DNA from: Amycolatopsis vancoresmycina
GTDB lineage: Bacteria > Actinomycetota > Actinomycetes > Mycobacteriales > Pseudonocardiaceae
Length of the DNA: 64,000 nucleotides
NCBI RefSeq assembly: GCF_000716785.1
Contig: NZ_JNYY01000014.1
Span: forward strand, 1-64,000
Direction: 5' to 3'
Below the pieces are notes generated by a model. The model did not search any database and was not told where the DNA came from. It worked only from the letters and a program-made list of their open reading frames with translations. This document shows positions 38,937 through 47,527 of the stretch, in pieces (position 1 is the first letter of the stretch; every line of letters begins with the position of its first letter). A program made the position numbers and the translations under genes.

Positions 38937-41930
38937 GTGCCAGGCAAGGCCCGCGTACACGAGCTCGCGAAGGAGCTCGGCATCACCAGCAAGGACGTGC
39001 TCGCGAAGTTGAAGGAACAGGGCGAGTTCGTCAAGTCCGCGTCGTCCACGGTCGAGGCGCCCGTCGCCCGCCGTCTCCGCGACGCGTATGCGCCCAAGGG
39101 CGCCAAGAAGCCCACGCCCGGTCCGTCGGCGCGTCCCGGTCCGCCGGCCGCCAAGCCCGGGCCCGCCGCTCCGAAGCCTCCCGCGCCTGCCCAGCAGGCT
39201 CCGGCGGCCCAGGCGGCTCCGGCCCCGTCGGTCCAGTCGGCGCCGGCCGCACCCCAGCAGCAGGCGCCCGCCGCGTCGAAGCCGGCCACCCCGGGGCAGC
39301 GCCCCGGTCCGCGGCCCGGCCCGCGCCCGGCCACGCCCGCACCCCAGCAGCAGGTCCCGGCCGCGAAGGCCGAAGCTCCTGCCGCGCCCAAGCAGGACAC
39401 CCCGGCCGCGCCCGCCCAGGGCGGCACCGGCTCGGTCGTCCCGCCGAAGCCGCAGGGCCCCAAGCCCGGCGGTCCCAAGCCCGGCCCGCGCACCCCGCGC
39501 GTCGGCAACAACCCGTTCGGCGTCGGTTCCGGCGCTCCGGCCCCGCGTCCGCAGGCTCCGCGCCCCGGCGGCGGCCAGGGCGGCGACAACCGGCCCCCGC
39601 GTCCCGGCGGTGGCGCCGGCGGTGACCGTCCGGCCCCGCGGCCGGGTGGTGGCGCCGGTGGCAACCGGCCGAGCCCGGGCAACATGCCCCCGCGGCCGAA
39701 CCCCGGCATGATGCCGGGCCGCACGCAGCGTCCCGCCGGTCCCGGTGGCGGCGCCCGCGGTGGCCCCGGCGGCGGCGCCCGCGGTGGCCCCGGTGGCGGC
39801 GGTCGTCCCGGTGGCGGCGGCGGTTTCCGCGGCGGTCCCGGTGGCGGTGGCGGCGGCGGTGGCTTCCGCGGTGGCCCCGGTGGCGGCGGCGGTGGCGGCG
39901 GCTTCCGCCCGGGTGGCGGCGGTCCCGGTGGGGGCGGCGCCCCGGCCGGCGGCGGCGGCTTCCGCGGTGGCGGCGGCGGTCGTGGCGGCCCCGGTGGCCG
40001 TGGCGGTACCGCGGGTGCCTTCGGGCGCCCCGGTGGTCCCTCGCGCAAGGGCCGCAAGTCGAAGCGGCAGAAGCGCCAGGAGTACATGGACAACATGCAG
40101 GCGCCCAGCGTCGGCGGCGTCCGCCTGCCCAAGGGCCAGGGCGAGACGATCCGGCTGCCGCGCGGTGCCTCGCTGACCGACTTCGCCGAGAAGATCGACG
40201 CCAACCCGGCTTCGCTGGTGCAGGTGCTCTTCCACCTCGGCGAGATGGTCACCGCGACGCAGTCCGTGTCGGACGACATCCTCGAGCTGCTCGGCGGCGA
40301 AATGAACTACAACGTTCAGGTCGTCAGCCCCGAGGAGGAGGACCGCGAGCTGCTGGAGACCTTCGACATCACGTATGGCGAAGACTCCGGCGAGGAAGAG
40401 GACCTGCAGGTCCGGCCGCCCGTCGTGACCATCATGGGTCACGTCGACCACGGTAAGACCCGACTGCTCGACACGATCCGGAAGACGAAGGTCCGCGAGA
40501 GCGAGGCCGGCGGCATCACGCAGCACATCGGTGCGTACCAGATCGAGACCGAGCTCGACGGCAACCCGCGGCTGATCACCTTCATCGACACCCCGGGTCA
40601 CGAGGCGTTCACCGCCATGCGTGCCCGTGGTGCGAACTCGACCGACATCGCGGTGATCGTGGTGGCGGCCGATGACGGTGTGATGCCGCAGACGGTCGAG
40701 GCGATCAACCACGCGCAGGCCGCCAAGGCCCCGATCGTGGTCGCGATCAACAAGATCGACAAGGAAGGCGCGAACCCGGACAAGATCCGGCAGCAGCTGA
40801 CCGAGTACGGCCTGGTCGCCGAGGAGTACGGCGGCGACACGATGTTCGTCGAGATCTCCGCGCGGCAGAACATCAACATCGACGGCCTGCTCGAGGCGAT
40901 CCTGCTGACCGCCGACGCCGCTCTGGACCTCCGGGCCAACCCGGACATGGAGGCCCAGGGTGTCGCGATCGAGGCGCACCTCGACCGCGGCCGCGGCCCG
41001 GTGGCCACCGTCCTGGTCCAGCGCGGCACGCTGCGCGTCGGTGACTCGGTCGTGGCGGGTGACGCCTACGGCCGCGTCCGCCGGATGGTCGACGAGCACA
41101 ACGTCGACGTGACCGAGGCGCTGCCGTCGCGTCCCGTCCAGGTCATCGGGTTCACCTCGGTGCCGGGTGCGGGCGACACCTTCCTGGTGGTCGACGAGGA
41201 CCGCGTCGCCCGGCAGATCGCCGAGCGCCGGTCGGCTCGCACGCGCAACGCGCTCAACGCGTCGCGCCGCAAGCGGGTCAGCCTCGAGGACCTCGACTCC
41301 GCCTTGAAGGAGACGAACAGCCTCAACCTGATCATCAAGGGTGACAACTCGGGTACGGTCGAGGCCCTCGAAGCCTCGCTGCTCCAGCTGGACGTCGGTG
41401 ACGAGGTCGAGCTGAACGTGGTCCACCGCGGTGTCGGTGGCGTGACCGAGTCGGACATCGACCTGGCGACCGCGTCCGACGCGATCGTCCTCGGGTTCAA
41501 CGTCCGCGCCCAGGGCAAGGCGACTGAGCGGGCCACCCGCGAAGGCGTCGACGTCCGGTACTACACGGTCATCTACCAGGCGATCGACGAGATCGAGCAG
41601 GCCCTCAAGGGCATGCTCAAGCCGGAGTACGAAGAGGTCGAGCTGGGCCGCGCGGAGGTCCGCGAGGTCTTCAAGTCCTCCAAGATCGGCACGATCGCGG
41701 GTTGCCTGGTCATGTCCGGCGAGATCCGGCGCAACGCCAAGGCCCGCCTGCTCCGCGACGGCACCGTCGTGGCGGAGAACCTGCCGATCAGCTCGCTGCG
41801 GCGGTTCAAGGACGACGTGGTCGAGGTCCGCGAGGGCTACGAGTGCGGTCTGACGCTCGGTTCGTACGGCGACATCAAGGTCGACGACGTGATCGAGACG
41901 TACGAGCAGCGCGAAAAGCCGCGGGCGTAA
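38937..41930 (+). CDS. infB: Translation initiation factor IF-2
   Basis: 997 residues. N-terminal VPGKARVHELAKELGITSKD and an IF2_N-type helix. A Pro/Ala/Lys segment (about 55-190) leads to a very Gly/Arg-rich low-complexity block (about 200-365, GGGGFRGGPGG repeats). GTPase: IMGHVDHGKTRLLD, DTPGHEAF and INKIDK near 500-610. The C-terminal C1/C2 domains bind fMet-tRNA. GTG at 38937 with GAGGAG upstream fits the family N-terminus better than ATG at 38925. Confidence 0.97.
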   Translation: MPGKARVHELAKELGITSKDVLAKLKEQGEFVKSASSTVEAPVARRLRDAYAPKGAKKPTPGPSARPGPPAAKPGPAAPKPPAPAQQAPAAQAAPAPSVQSAPAAPQQQAPAASKPATPGQRPGPRPGPRPATPAPQQQVPAAKAEAPAAPKQDTPAAPAQGGTGSVVPPKPQGPKPGGPKPGPRTPRVGNNPFGVGSGAPAPRPQAPRPGGGQGGDNRPPRPGGGAGGDRPAPRPGGGAGGNRPSPGNMPPRPNPGMMPGRTQRPAGPGGGARGGPGGGARGGPGGGGRPGGGGGFRGGPGGGGGGGGFRGGPGGGGGGGGFRPGGGGPGGGGAPAGGGGFRGGGGGRGGPGGRGGTAGAFGRPGGPSRKGRKSKRQKRQEYMDNMQAPSVGGVRLPKGQGETIRLPRGASLTDFAEKIDANPASLVQVLFHLGEMVTATQSVSDDILELLGGEMNYNVQVVSPEEEDRELLETFDITYGEDSGEEEDLQVRPPVVTIMGHVDHGKTRLLDTIRKTKVRESEAGGITQHIGAYQIETELDGNPRLITFIDTPGHEAFTAMRARGANSTDIAVIVVAADDGVMPQTVEAINHAQAAKAPIVVAINKIDKEGANPDKIRQQLTEYGLVAEEYGGDTMFVEISARQNINIDGLLEAILLTADAALDLRANPDMEAQGVAIEAHLDRGRGPVATVLVQRGTLRVGDSVVAGDAYGRVRRMVDEHNVDVTEALPSRPVQVIGFTSVPGAGDTFLVVDEDRVARQIAERRSARTRNALNASRRKRVSLEDLDSALKETNSLNLIIKGDNSGTVEALEASLLQLDVGDEVELNVVHRGVGGVTESDIDLATASDAIVLGFNVRAQGKATERATREGVDVRYYTVIYQAIDEIEQALKGMLKPEYEEVELGRAEVREVFKSSKIGTIAGCLVMSGEIRRNAKARLLRDGTVVAENLPISSLRRFKDDVVEVREGYECGLTLGSYGDIKVDDVIETYEQREKPRA

Positions 41931-41939
41931 TGCCTGTGT

Positions 41940-41973
41940 CCCCGGGTGTGCGGCTTCCGCCGCGCACCCGGGG
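41940..41973 (+). terminator. Strong hairpin after infB
   Basis: A 15-bp stem (CCCCGGGTGTGCGGC against GCCGCGCACCCGGGG, one G-T pair) closes a TTCC loop nine bases after the infB stop. There is no U-tract, so it is a terminator of the GC-hairpin type or an RNA stabiliser before the ylxP gene. Confidence 0.75.
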
Positions 41974-42005
41974 TTCCCATCCCTACGACACCATCAAAAC
42001 TGCCT

Positions 42006-42299
42006 ATGTTCGTCGGAGCTCTCGAGCTCGACATCCTGCTCGGCGACGTCCATTCGCTGAAGCAGAAGCGATCCGTGGTCCGTCCGGTGCTGGCCGAGGT
42101 GCGCAAGCGCTTCGCCGTGTCGGTGGCCGAAGCCGGGCACACCGACCTGCACCGCCGGACCCTCATCGGGGTGGCCGTGGTCGCCGAAGGTGGCGAGCAC
42201 GTCCGGGACGTGCTCGACTCGTGTGAGCGGTACGTGGCGAGCCGGCCGGAGTTCGAACTGCTTTCCGCGCGCCGCCGGCTGCTCGGTCCGGACGATTAG
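42006..42299 (+). CDS. YlxP-like DUF503 protein
   Basis: 97 residues. MFVGALELDILLGDVHSLKQ, KRSVVRPVLAEVRKRFAVSV, TDLHRRTLIGVAVVAEGGEH and DVLDSCERYVASRPE match the DUF503 family found between infB and rbfA in many bacteria. Ribosome-associated function is presumed from context. No Shine-Dalgarno is seen before the ATG. Confidence 0.9.
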   Translation: MFVGALELDILLGDVHSLKQKRSVVRPVLAEVRKRFAVSVAEAGHTDLHRRTLIGVAVVAEGGEHVRDVLDSCERYVASRPEFELLSARRRLLGPDD

Positions 42300-42319
42300 C
42301 ACTTTTCTAGGAGAACGAC

Positions 42320-42793
42320 ATGGCCGATCCTGCTCGGGCTCGCAAGCTCGCCAAGCGGATCTCGCAGATCGTCGCGTCGGCGATCGAGCACGAGGTCAAG
42401 GACCCCCGGCTGGACTACGTGACCATCACGGACACGAAGGTCACCGGCGACCTGCACGACGCGACGGTGTACTACACGGTCCTCGGCGAGAAGCTGGACT
42501 CCGTCCCGGACTTCGCCGGTGCGGCGGCCGCGCTCGAATCGGCGCGCGGCGTGCTGCGCACGAAGGTCGGGCAGGGCACCGGGGTCCGCTACACGCCGAC
42601 GCTGACGTTCGTCGCGGACACCATCCCCGAGGAGTCGAAGCGGATCGAAGACCTCCTCGCCAAGGCCCGCGAGGCCGACGCGGAGGTCGCGCGGCGCGCC
42701 ACCGGTGCCCAGCACGCGGGCGAAGCCGACCCGTACAAGGCCCCGCGTGAAGCCGAAGACGACGAGTTCGCGGAGGAGGAGAGCCGGGGCTGA
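42320..42793 (+). CDS. rbfA: Ribosome-binding factor A
   Basis: 157 residues. ARKLAKRISQIVASAIEHEV, KDPRLDYVTITDTKVTGDLH, ATVYYTVLGEK and GVRYTPTLTFVADTIPEESK show the KH-like RbfA fold for 16S 5'-helix maturation. The C-terminal 35 residues are an acidic extension (EADPYKAPREAEDDEFAEEE) common in actinobacteria. AGGAG lies before the ATG. An esterase gene follows four bases on. Confidence 0.96.
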   Translation: MADPARARKLAKRISQIVASAIEHEVKDPRLDYVTITDTKVTGDLHDATVYYTVLGEKLDSVPDFAGAAAALESARGVLRTKVGQGTGVRYTPTLTFVADTIPEESKRIEDLLAKAREADAEVARRATGAQHAGEADPYKAPREAEDDEFAEEESRG

Positions 42794-42796
42794 CCC

Positions 42797-43615
42797 GTGC
42801 TCTCCCGCCGCGGTCTGCTCGCCGGCAGCGCACTCGCGCTGCTGGCGGGCTGCTCGCCCGCCGAACCCCCGCCCGGCCCGCCGCCGGTGCCGGCCCCGTC
42901 CCGGCCGTCGGCGCCGTCCGACCCGGTGACGGTCCAGCGGATGCCCTCGGCCGCCCGCGGCACCGACGTCGACCTGGTCCTGATCACGCCGTCCGGGGTC
43001 CCGGCCGCGGGGCTGCCGGTGTGCCTGGCCCTGCACGGCCGCGGCGCCCGGGCCCGGACGTTCCTCCAGCTGGGCGTGCCGGACGTGCTGACCGCGGCGG
43101 TCCGCGCGGGCACGCCGCCGTTCGCCGTCGCCGCGGTCGACGGCGACCACTACTGGGTCGAGACGAAGGCCGGCGACGACCCGCAGCGCATGCTCACCGA
43201 CGAAGTCCCCGCCTGGCTGGCCGGGCGCGACCTGCGCCCGCCCTCGGCGGTGTTCGGCATTTCGATGGGCGGCTTCGGCGCCTTGCGGCTCGCCCGCGCC
43301 CACCCGGACCTGAAGGCGGTCGCCACGGCGAGCGCGGCGCTGTTCGTCAGCTGGCCGGACGCCCGCAGCCGCAAGGTGTTCGCGGACGAAGCGAACTGGC
43401 GGGACTCCGAACCCTTGCTGCACACGGCCGAGCTGCGCCCCGGCGGGTTGGGCGTGTGGTGCGGCGAGTCGGATCCGTTCCTGGGTGCGGACCGCCGGCT
43501 GGTGAAGGCGGTTTCGCCCGCGGTGTCCCGGTTTTCGCCGGGCGGCCACGATGACGAATACTGGCGGGGCGTACTGCCGGAGATCGTGAAGTTCGTGGGG
43601 GAGCGCCTGGCATGA
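42797..43615 (+). CDS. Exported esterase-like lipoprotein (alpha/beta hydrolase)
   Basis: 272 residues. SRRGLLAGSALALLAGC combines a twin Arg with a lipobox (LAGC, Cys19). A Pro-rich linker follows, then the hydrolase core: GLPVCLALHGRGARARTFLQ, VFGISMGGFGALRLARAH (nucleophile Ser), GVWCGESDPFL (acid) and FSPGGHDDEYW (His). It resembles the antigen-85/esterase D superfamily. GTG start three bases after rbfA; it is an insertion into the rbfA-nrnA order. A tiny frame overlaps its end. Confidence 0.85.
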   Translation: MLSRRGLLAGSALALLAGCSPAEPPPGPPPVPAPSRPSAPSDPVTVQRMPSAARGTDVDLVLITPSGVPAAGLPVCLALHGRGARARTFLQLGVPDVLTAAVRAGTPPFAVAAVDGDHYWVETKAGDDPQRMLTDEVPAWLAGRDLRPPSAVFGISMGGFGALRLARAHPDLKAVATASAALFVSWPDARSRKVFADEANWRDSEPLLHTAELRPGGLGVWCGESDPFLGADRRLVKAVSPAVSRFSPGGHDDEYWRGVLPEIVKFVGERLA

Positions 43616-43680
43616 CCGAGGTGGCCAAAGCCGTCTGGACCGACGCGGCGGCCACGAAGGTTCACCGGTCAGGGTCGTGA
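43612..43680 (+). CDS. 22-codon frame, possibly a truncated gene start
   Basis: ATG overlaps the esterase stop (ATGA), the normal coupling in this genome. The frame reads MTEVAKAVWTDAAATKVHRS before it ends at a TGA that is part of the adjacent palindrome. It could be the remnant of a gene cut by arrival of the palindromic element, or a real leader-sized peptide. Low certainty. Confidence 0.3.
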   Translation: MTEVAKAVWTDAAATKVHRSGS

Positions 43681-43720
43681 GTGGTAAGGCGGGTTCTAAC
43701 CCGCCTTACCACTCACGACC
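43673..43720. repeat. 48-bp perfect palindrome (copy 2, compensatory change)
   Basis: Arms of 23 bp beginning GGTCGTGAGTGGTAAGGCGG, with centre CT. Compared with the copies at 35778 and 58595, GGCGAGTT became GGCGGGTT and the opposite arm changed to match, so pairing is conserved. It lies between the esterase and the convergent methyltransferase gene. Confidence 0.95.
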
Positions 43721-43767
43721 GGCCGCGGCAGACCAGCACGACCCGGCGAACGTATTTGGTCACCGTA

Positions 43768-44385
43768 CTAGCTGCGGGCGAACAGGATCGCCTGCGAGAC
43801 TTCCGCGTCCGGGTTCAGCGCCCACTCCGCTTCGACCGTGAACCCGGCCTCGCGCACCCGCCGCGCCAGCCACCACGGCTGCCGCAGGTGCACGTTGACC
43901 TGCATCGGGTGCCCGCCGTAGCCCGACGTCTTCACCCGCGTTCCCACGCCGACGTGGTAGCCGATGACCAGCAGGCCGCCCGGCCGCAGCACGCGGTGGA
44001 AGTGCCCCAGCGCCACCGGGACCGCCTCGTCCGGGACGTGGATCAGCGACCAGAACGCCAGCACCCCCGCCACGGACGCGTCCGCGAGCGGGAGGTCCGT
44101 CATCGACCCCACGTCGAACCGCAGCTCCGGGTGGCTGCGCCGGGCCAGGTCCACCATGCCCGGGGACAGGTCGATGCCGGACACCGCCAGCCCGAGGGAC
44201 GCCAGGTGGGCGGTGAAGTGCCCGGGCCCGCAGCCGACGTCCACCGCCGGGCCGCCGGCCTCCGCGGCGAACAACGCCAGCGCCGCCCGCATGTACGGCT
44301 GCTTCTCGAGCACGCCGGCCACGAACTCGGCGTAACTCGAAGCCACCGTGTCGTACGACGTGCGGGTGTCGGCGAGCCAGCTCAC
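43768..44385 (-). CDS. SAM-dependent methyltransferase
   Basis: 205 residues, class I fold. YDTVASSYAEFVAGVLEKQP, AVDVGCGPGHFTAHLASLG (SAM motif I), VSGIDLSPGMVDLARRSHP, LAFWSLIHVPDEAVP and FHRVLRPGGLLVIGYHVG. Substrate unknown. The GTG overlaps the TetR stop (GTGA), so regulator and enzyme are cotranslated and the TetR likely controls this gene. Confidence 0.9.
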   Translation of the reverse strand: MSWLADTRTSYDTVASSYAEFVAGVLEKQPYMRAALALFAAEAGGPAVDVGCGPGHFTAHLASLGLAVSGIDLSPGMVDLARRSHPELRFDVGSMTDLPLADASVAGVLAFWSLIHVPDEAVPVALGHFHRVLRPGGLLVIGYHVGVGTRVKTSGYGGHPMQVNVHLRQPWWLARRVREAGFTVEAEWALNPDAEVSQAILFARS

Positions 44386-44921
44386 GGGCGCAGGCCGTCG
44401 AGCACCAGGGCGAGCCCGTGCCGCCAGTCCTGCGCCGCCGAAGCCGCCGCGAACACCACCGCGAAGTCCACGAGCCGGAAGTCCGGCCGCAACACCCCCG
44501 CGTCCTGGGCGCGCGAGACGATCCCCTGCATCCGGGAAGCGTTGGCCTGCTTGGCTTTCTCCAGCCCCGACGCCGGGTCGAACGTCCGGGAGCACACCTC
44601 GGTGAAGCCGCGGTCGGACACCTGCATCAGCACCGAACGCTCGACGAACAGGACGAAACCGGCCCACGGGTCCGCGCACGCGAGGGCTTCCTCCAGCACG
44701 GCCTCGGCTTCCTGCAGCGTCGGCAGGAACGCGGCTTCGACGAGGTCCGCCCGGGTCGGGAACCGGTTGTAGAGGGTGCCGATCGCGACCTCGGCGCGGC
44801 GGGCGATCTCGTCGAGCGGGGCGTCGACACCTTTGGCGCGGAACACTTCCCGCGCCGCCGCGACCAGGGCTTCCCGGTTGCGGCGGGCGTCCGCGCGCAG
44901 GGGGCGTTGCTCGACGGTCAC
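44382..44921 (-). CDS. TetR family transcriptional regulator
   Basis: 179 residues. HTH at about 10-55 (RRNREALVAAAREVFRAKGV, LDEIARRAEVAIGTLYNRFP, TRADLVEAAF). The C-terminal domain has the pattern LFVERSVLMQVSDRGFTEVC of the SbtR-like group. GTG at 44921 lies eight bases after a TATACT box, so it is probably leaderless. Cotranscribed with the methyltransferase. Confidence 0.92.
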   Translation of the reverse strand: MTVEQRPLRADARRNREALVAAAREVFRAKGVDAPLDEIARRAEVAIGTLYNRFPTRADLVEAAFLPTLQEAEAVLEEALACADPWAGFVLFVERSVLMQVSDRGFTEVCSRTFDPASGLEKAKQANASRMQGIVSRAQDAGVLRPDFRLVDFAVVFAAASAAQDWRHGLALVLDGLRP

Positions 44922-44929
44922 GGTCCGCG

Positions 44930-44935
44930 AGTATA
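44930..44935 (-). promoter_or_regulatory. Candidate -10 box of leaderless tetR
   Basis: TATACT on the minus strand, eight bases before the GTG, matches the consensus at five of six positions. The -35 region is weak, as is common for regulated promoters. Confidence 0.45.
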
Positions 44936-45077
44936 GCCGCGTACGCCTGGGCGGCCCGCCCGGTTGCCTCCTGATCGGAACCTCACAGTGCCCGCTTCGG
45001 GCGTCCGCCGGGAGCACAATGGGACCCAGCGGGGGTGAACCCGCACCGAGGCGGCCACCGAGGGAGGTCGGCAAACC

Positions 45078-45305
45078 ATGCACTCCGATCTCTCCCCGTC
45101 GGGCCGCACCGGAGTCCTCCTGGTCGGCACCCGCGGGCAGCGGGGCCCCGGGGAGGTGCTGATCAGGATCAGGGGCGGCCTGGAAACCTTCCTTGCCTGG
45201 TCCGACACGGAGCTGCCGAAGGGCACGACCGTCCTGGTCGTGGAAACCCGGGGCCGGCGCACGGTCGACGTCGTGGCGTGGGACGCCTCGGATCCTGCTT
45301 CCTAG
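45078..45305 (+). CDS. Small NfeD-like OB-fold protein
   Basis: 75 residues: TGVLLVGTRGQRGPGEVLIR, IRGGLETFLAWSDTELPKGT, TVLVVETRGRRTVDVVAWD. The beta-barrel pattern is that of the NfeD C-terminal domain without its membrane part. GGGAGGTC precedes the ATG. It lies 20 bp before an SPFH gene, the typical NfeD partner, so it probably works with that protein at the membrane. Confidence 0.75.
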   Translation: MHSDLSPSGRTGVLLVGTRGQRGPGEVLIRIRGGLETFLAWSDTELPKGTTVLVVETRGRRTVDVVAWDASDPAS

Positions 45306-45325
45306 TGTTCGCAGAAGGACAGTCG

Positions 45326-46465
45326 ATGTTCGGTTATCGCGTGCCTGCTCCCAACGAGGCGATGCTGATCTCCGGGGGCAAGAGCAGCAAGGGCGCGTCG
45401 CCGTTCCGGGTCGTCACCGGCCACGGTGCGTTCGTCATGCCCGTTTTCCGGAAGGTCCGGTTCCTCACGCTCGCGATGTGCGAGGCGGAAGTGACCGAAG
45501 TGTGCGTGACGAAGCAGGCCATCGCCCTGACGGTCCGGGCGGTGATCGCGTTCAAGGTCGGCAACGACACCGAGAGCATCGTCAACGCCGGCCAGCGGTT
45601 CCTCTCCGACCAGGACCAGATGTCCGTGCTGACCGGCCGGATCTTCGCCGGCCACCTGCGGTCCATCATCGGCTCGATGACCGTCGAGGAGATCATCACC
45701 GAGCGGCAGAAGCTCGCCACCGAGGTGCTCGACGGCTCGGCGGTGGAGATGGCGAAGATCGGCCTCACCGTCGACGCGCTGCAGATCCAGTCGATCGACG
45801 ACATGAAGCTCGGCTACATCGCCGCGATGGCCGCGCCGCACAACGCCGCCATCCAGCGGGACGCCCAGATCGCCCAGGCCGTGGCGAACCAGACCGCGGC
45901 CGAAGCCGAGCAGAAGTCCCAGCGGACGCAGGCCGAGTACGCCCGGCAGACGTCGATCGTCCAGGCGCAGTACCGCGCCGAGGTCGAAGCGGCGCAGGCG
46001 CAGGCCGCCCAGGCCGGCCCGCTCGCGCAGGCGAAGGCGCAGCAGGAGGTCATCGACGCGCGCACCGAACTGGCCCAGCGCGAAGCCGAGCTGCGGCAGC
46101 AGCAGCTCGTCGCCGAGGTCATCAAGCCGGCCGACGCCGAGGCCGAGCGGATCCGCATCCTGGCGCTCGCCGAGGCGGAGAAGATGCGCGTGCAGGCGGA
46201 GGCGGCCGCGTCGAACAACCGGGTCGCGCTCGACCGGATGCTCATCGACCAGCTGCCGCAGATCGTCAAGGAAGCCGGGCGGGGCCTGTCGGGGGCGAAC
46301 GTCAACATCCTCAACGGCGCCGACGGCCTCGGCGAGATGGCTGCCGGGCTCGTCGGCCAGGGACTGTCCATCCTGGACTCGGTGAAGCGCGGCCTGAGCA
46401 CGCCGCCCGCCCCGGCCGGCGCGCCGGCGGAGAACGGTCAGGCCCCGGCGGAACTCACGCAGTAG
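45326..46465 (+). CDS. SPFH / flotillin-like protein
   Basis: 379 residues. MFGYRVPAPNEAMLISGGKS and GHGAFVMPVFRKVRFLTLAM begin the SPFH domain (to about 190). A long Ala/Glu/Gln coiled coil (about 175-320, EAEQKSQRTQAEYARQTSIV; AEAERIRILALAEAEKMRVQ) drives oligomerisation. No membrane span is evident, so association is probably by the N-terminal hairpin or its partner. It organises membrane microdomains. ATG at 45326 with GAAGGA upstream. It is convergent with the next gene, five bases between stops. Confidence 0.9.
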   Translation: MFGYRVPAPNEAMLISGGKSSKGASPFRVVTGHGAFVMPVFRKVRFLTLAMCEAEVTEVCVTKQAIALTVRAVIAFKVGNDTESIVNAGQRFLSDQDQMSVLTGRIFAGHLRSIIGSMTVEEIITERQKLATEVLDGSAVEMAKIGLTVDALQIQSIDDMKLGYIAAMAAPHNAAIQRDAQIAQAVANQTAAEAEQKSQRTQAEYARQTSIVQAQYRAEVEAAQAQAAQAGPLAQAKAQQEVIDARTELAQREAELRQQQLVAEVIKPADAEAERIRILALAEAEKMRVQAEAAASNNRVALDRMLIDQLPQIVKEAGRGLSGANVNILNGADGLGEMAAGLVGQGLSILDSVKRGLSTPPAPAGAPAENGQAPAELTQ

Positions 46466-46470
46466 CTCCT

Positions 46471-47502
46471 TCAGGACGCGGGTTTCACCGCGACGACCAG
46501 GTCACGCAGGATGGCCTGGTCGACGCGGTGGGCGAACTCGTCCCACGGGCCGCCTTCGCGGACGTCCAGCCCGGCCTTCCGGAGCACCTCGACGAGCTCT
46601 TCCCGCGGCAGCACGGTCGTGTTCCACGAGATGCCGAGCGCCCCGCCGGGCCGCAGCACCCGCGTCCACACCGGAACGGCCGCCGCGAGCAGGTCGCGCG
46701 GGCTGCGCTGCAGACCCGCTTCGCGGTGGCTGCCGTGCTGGACGCCGTACGGCGCGTCGGTGACGATCACGTCGAACGAGTTCGCCCGCAGCACCTCGTC
46801 GGTGGTCAGCGTGTCGGCGTTGAAGTAGGTGAGCTTGCGCGTGTCGCCCGCTTTGTACGCTTCCTTGTCCAGCGCGTACTCGATGTCGAGCCGCCGCCCG
46901 AGCCGGACCTTGTTGCGCCGCAGCTGCCCGGACTCGGCGGTGTGCTTCACGCGCTTGTTCCGCAGCCACGTCTTGATGAAGGCCTCGTACGCCTCGAAGT
47001 CCTTGGCGTCGACGTCCAGGCCGGTCGCGTGCAGGCCGTACATCATCGCCTGGTTCAGCGTGGTGCCGCGGCCGCACAGCGGGTCGAGCAGGTACTTCAC
47101 CTTGCCGGAGAACGGATCCGCGGTCGCCAGCAGCGTGACGTTCACCAGCAGCTTGGTGAACAGCTCGTTCGTCTTGCCCGCGTACTTCTGGATGGTCAGC
47201 AGGTCCGAATCGGCCTTCGCCAGCGGTGTCACCCGCACCGGACGGAGGACGCCGTCACCCAGCTCGAACAGCGCGTACAGCGACGAGAGGTTCGACAGCA
47301 GCGCGAGGTCGCCTTCGGCCAGCGGCGCCGAGCTGGTGAAGCGGACGTAACCGACGCCGCCGAGCTCGACCTCCTCGATCGCGGACAGCTCGGCCGCCAG
47401 GCCCGCGCCGAACACTGCCAGCTCGGCGCGCAGCAGCGCGGGGGCGGAGGCGGCGTAGACCCGGTTGGCCGAGGGGTAGACCAGCATCGCGTACTCAGGC
47501 AT
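46471..47502 (-). CDS. UPF0020/TRM11-like nucleic acid methyltransferase
   Basis: 343 residues. The N-terminal half is poorly conserved. The methyltransferase half has KVKYLLDPLCGRGTTLNQAM (SAM site, about 132) and SFDVIVTDAPYGVQHG, where the catalytic loop DAPYG stands for the usual [ND]PPY. LRPGGALGISWNTTVLPREE follows. It probably modifies guanosine or adenosine in tRNA or rRNA. It is divergent from nrnA with only 25 bp between starts, so the promoters overlap. Confidence 0.82.
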   Translation of the reverse strand: MPEYAMLVYPSANRVYAASAPALLRAELAVFGAGLAAELSAIEEVELGGVGYVRFTSSAPLAEGDLALLSNLSSLYALFELGDGVLRPVRVTPLAKADSDLLTIQKYAGKTNELFTKLLVNVTLLATADPFSGKVKYLLDPLCGRGTTLNQAMMYGLHATGLDVDAKDFEAYEAFIKTWLRNKRVKHTAESGQLRRNKVRLGRRLDIEYALDKEAYKAGDTRKLTYFNADTLTTDEVLRANSFDVIVTDAPYGVQHGSHREAGLQRSPRDLLAAAVPVWTRVLRPGGALGISWNTTVLPREELVEVLRKAGLDVREGGPWDEFAHRVDQAILRDLVVAVKPAS

Positions 47503-47527
47503 CCCGCAGAGCGTAGCGTGACGCACT

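Noticed and set aside
38895..41426. 843-codon minus-strand frame over infB
   Set aside because: Antisense shadow of the Gly-rich IF-2 gene. It gives low-complexity Ala/Thr protein without domains.
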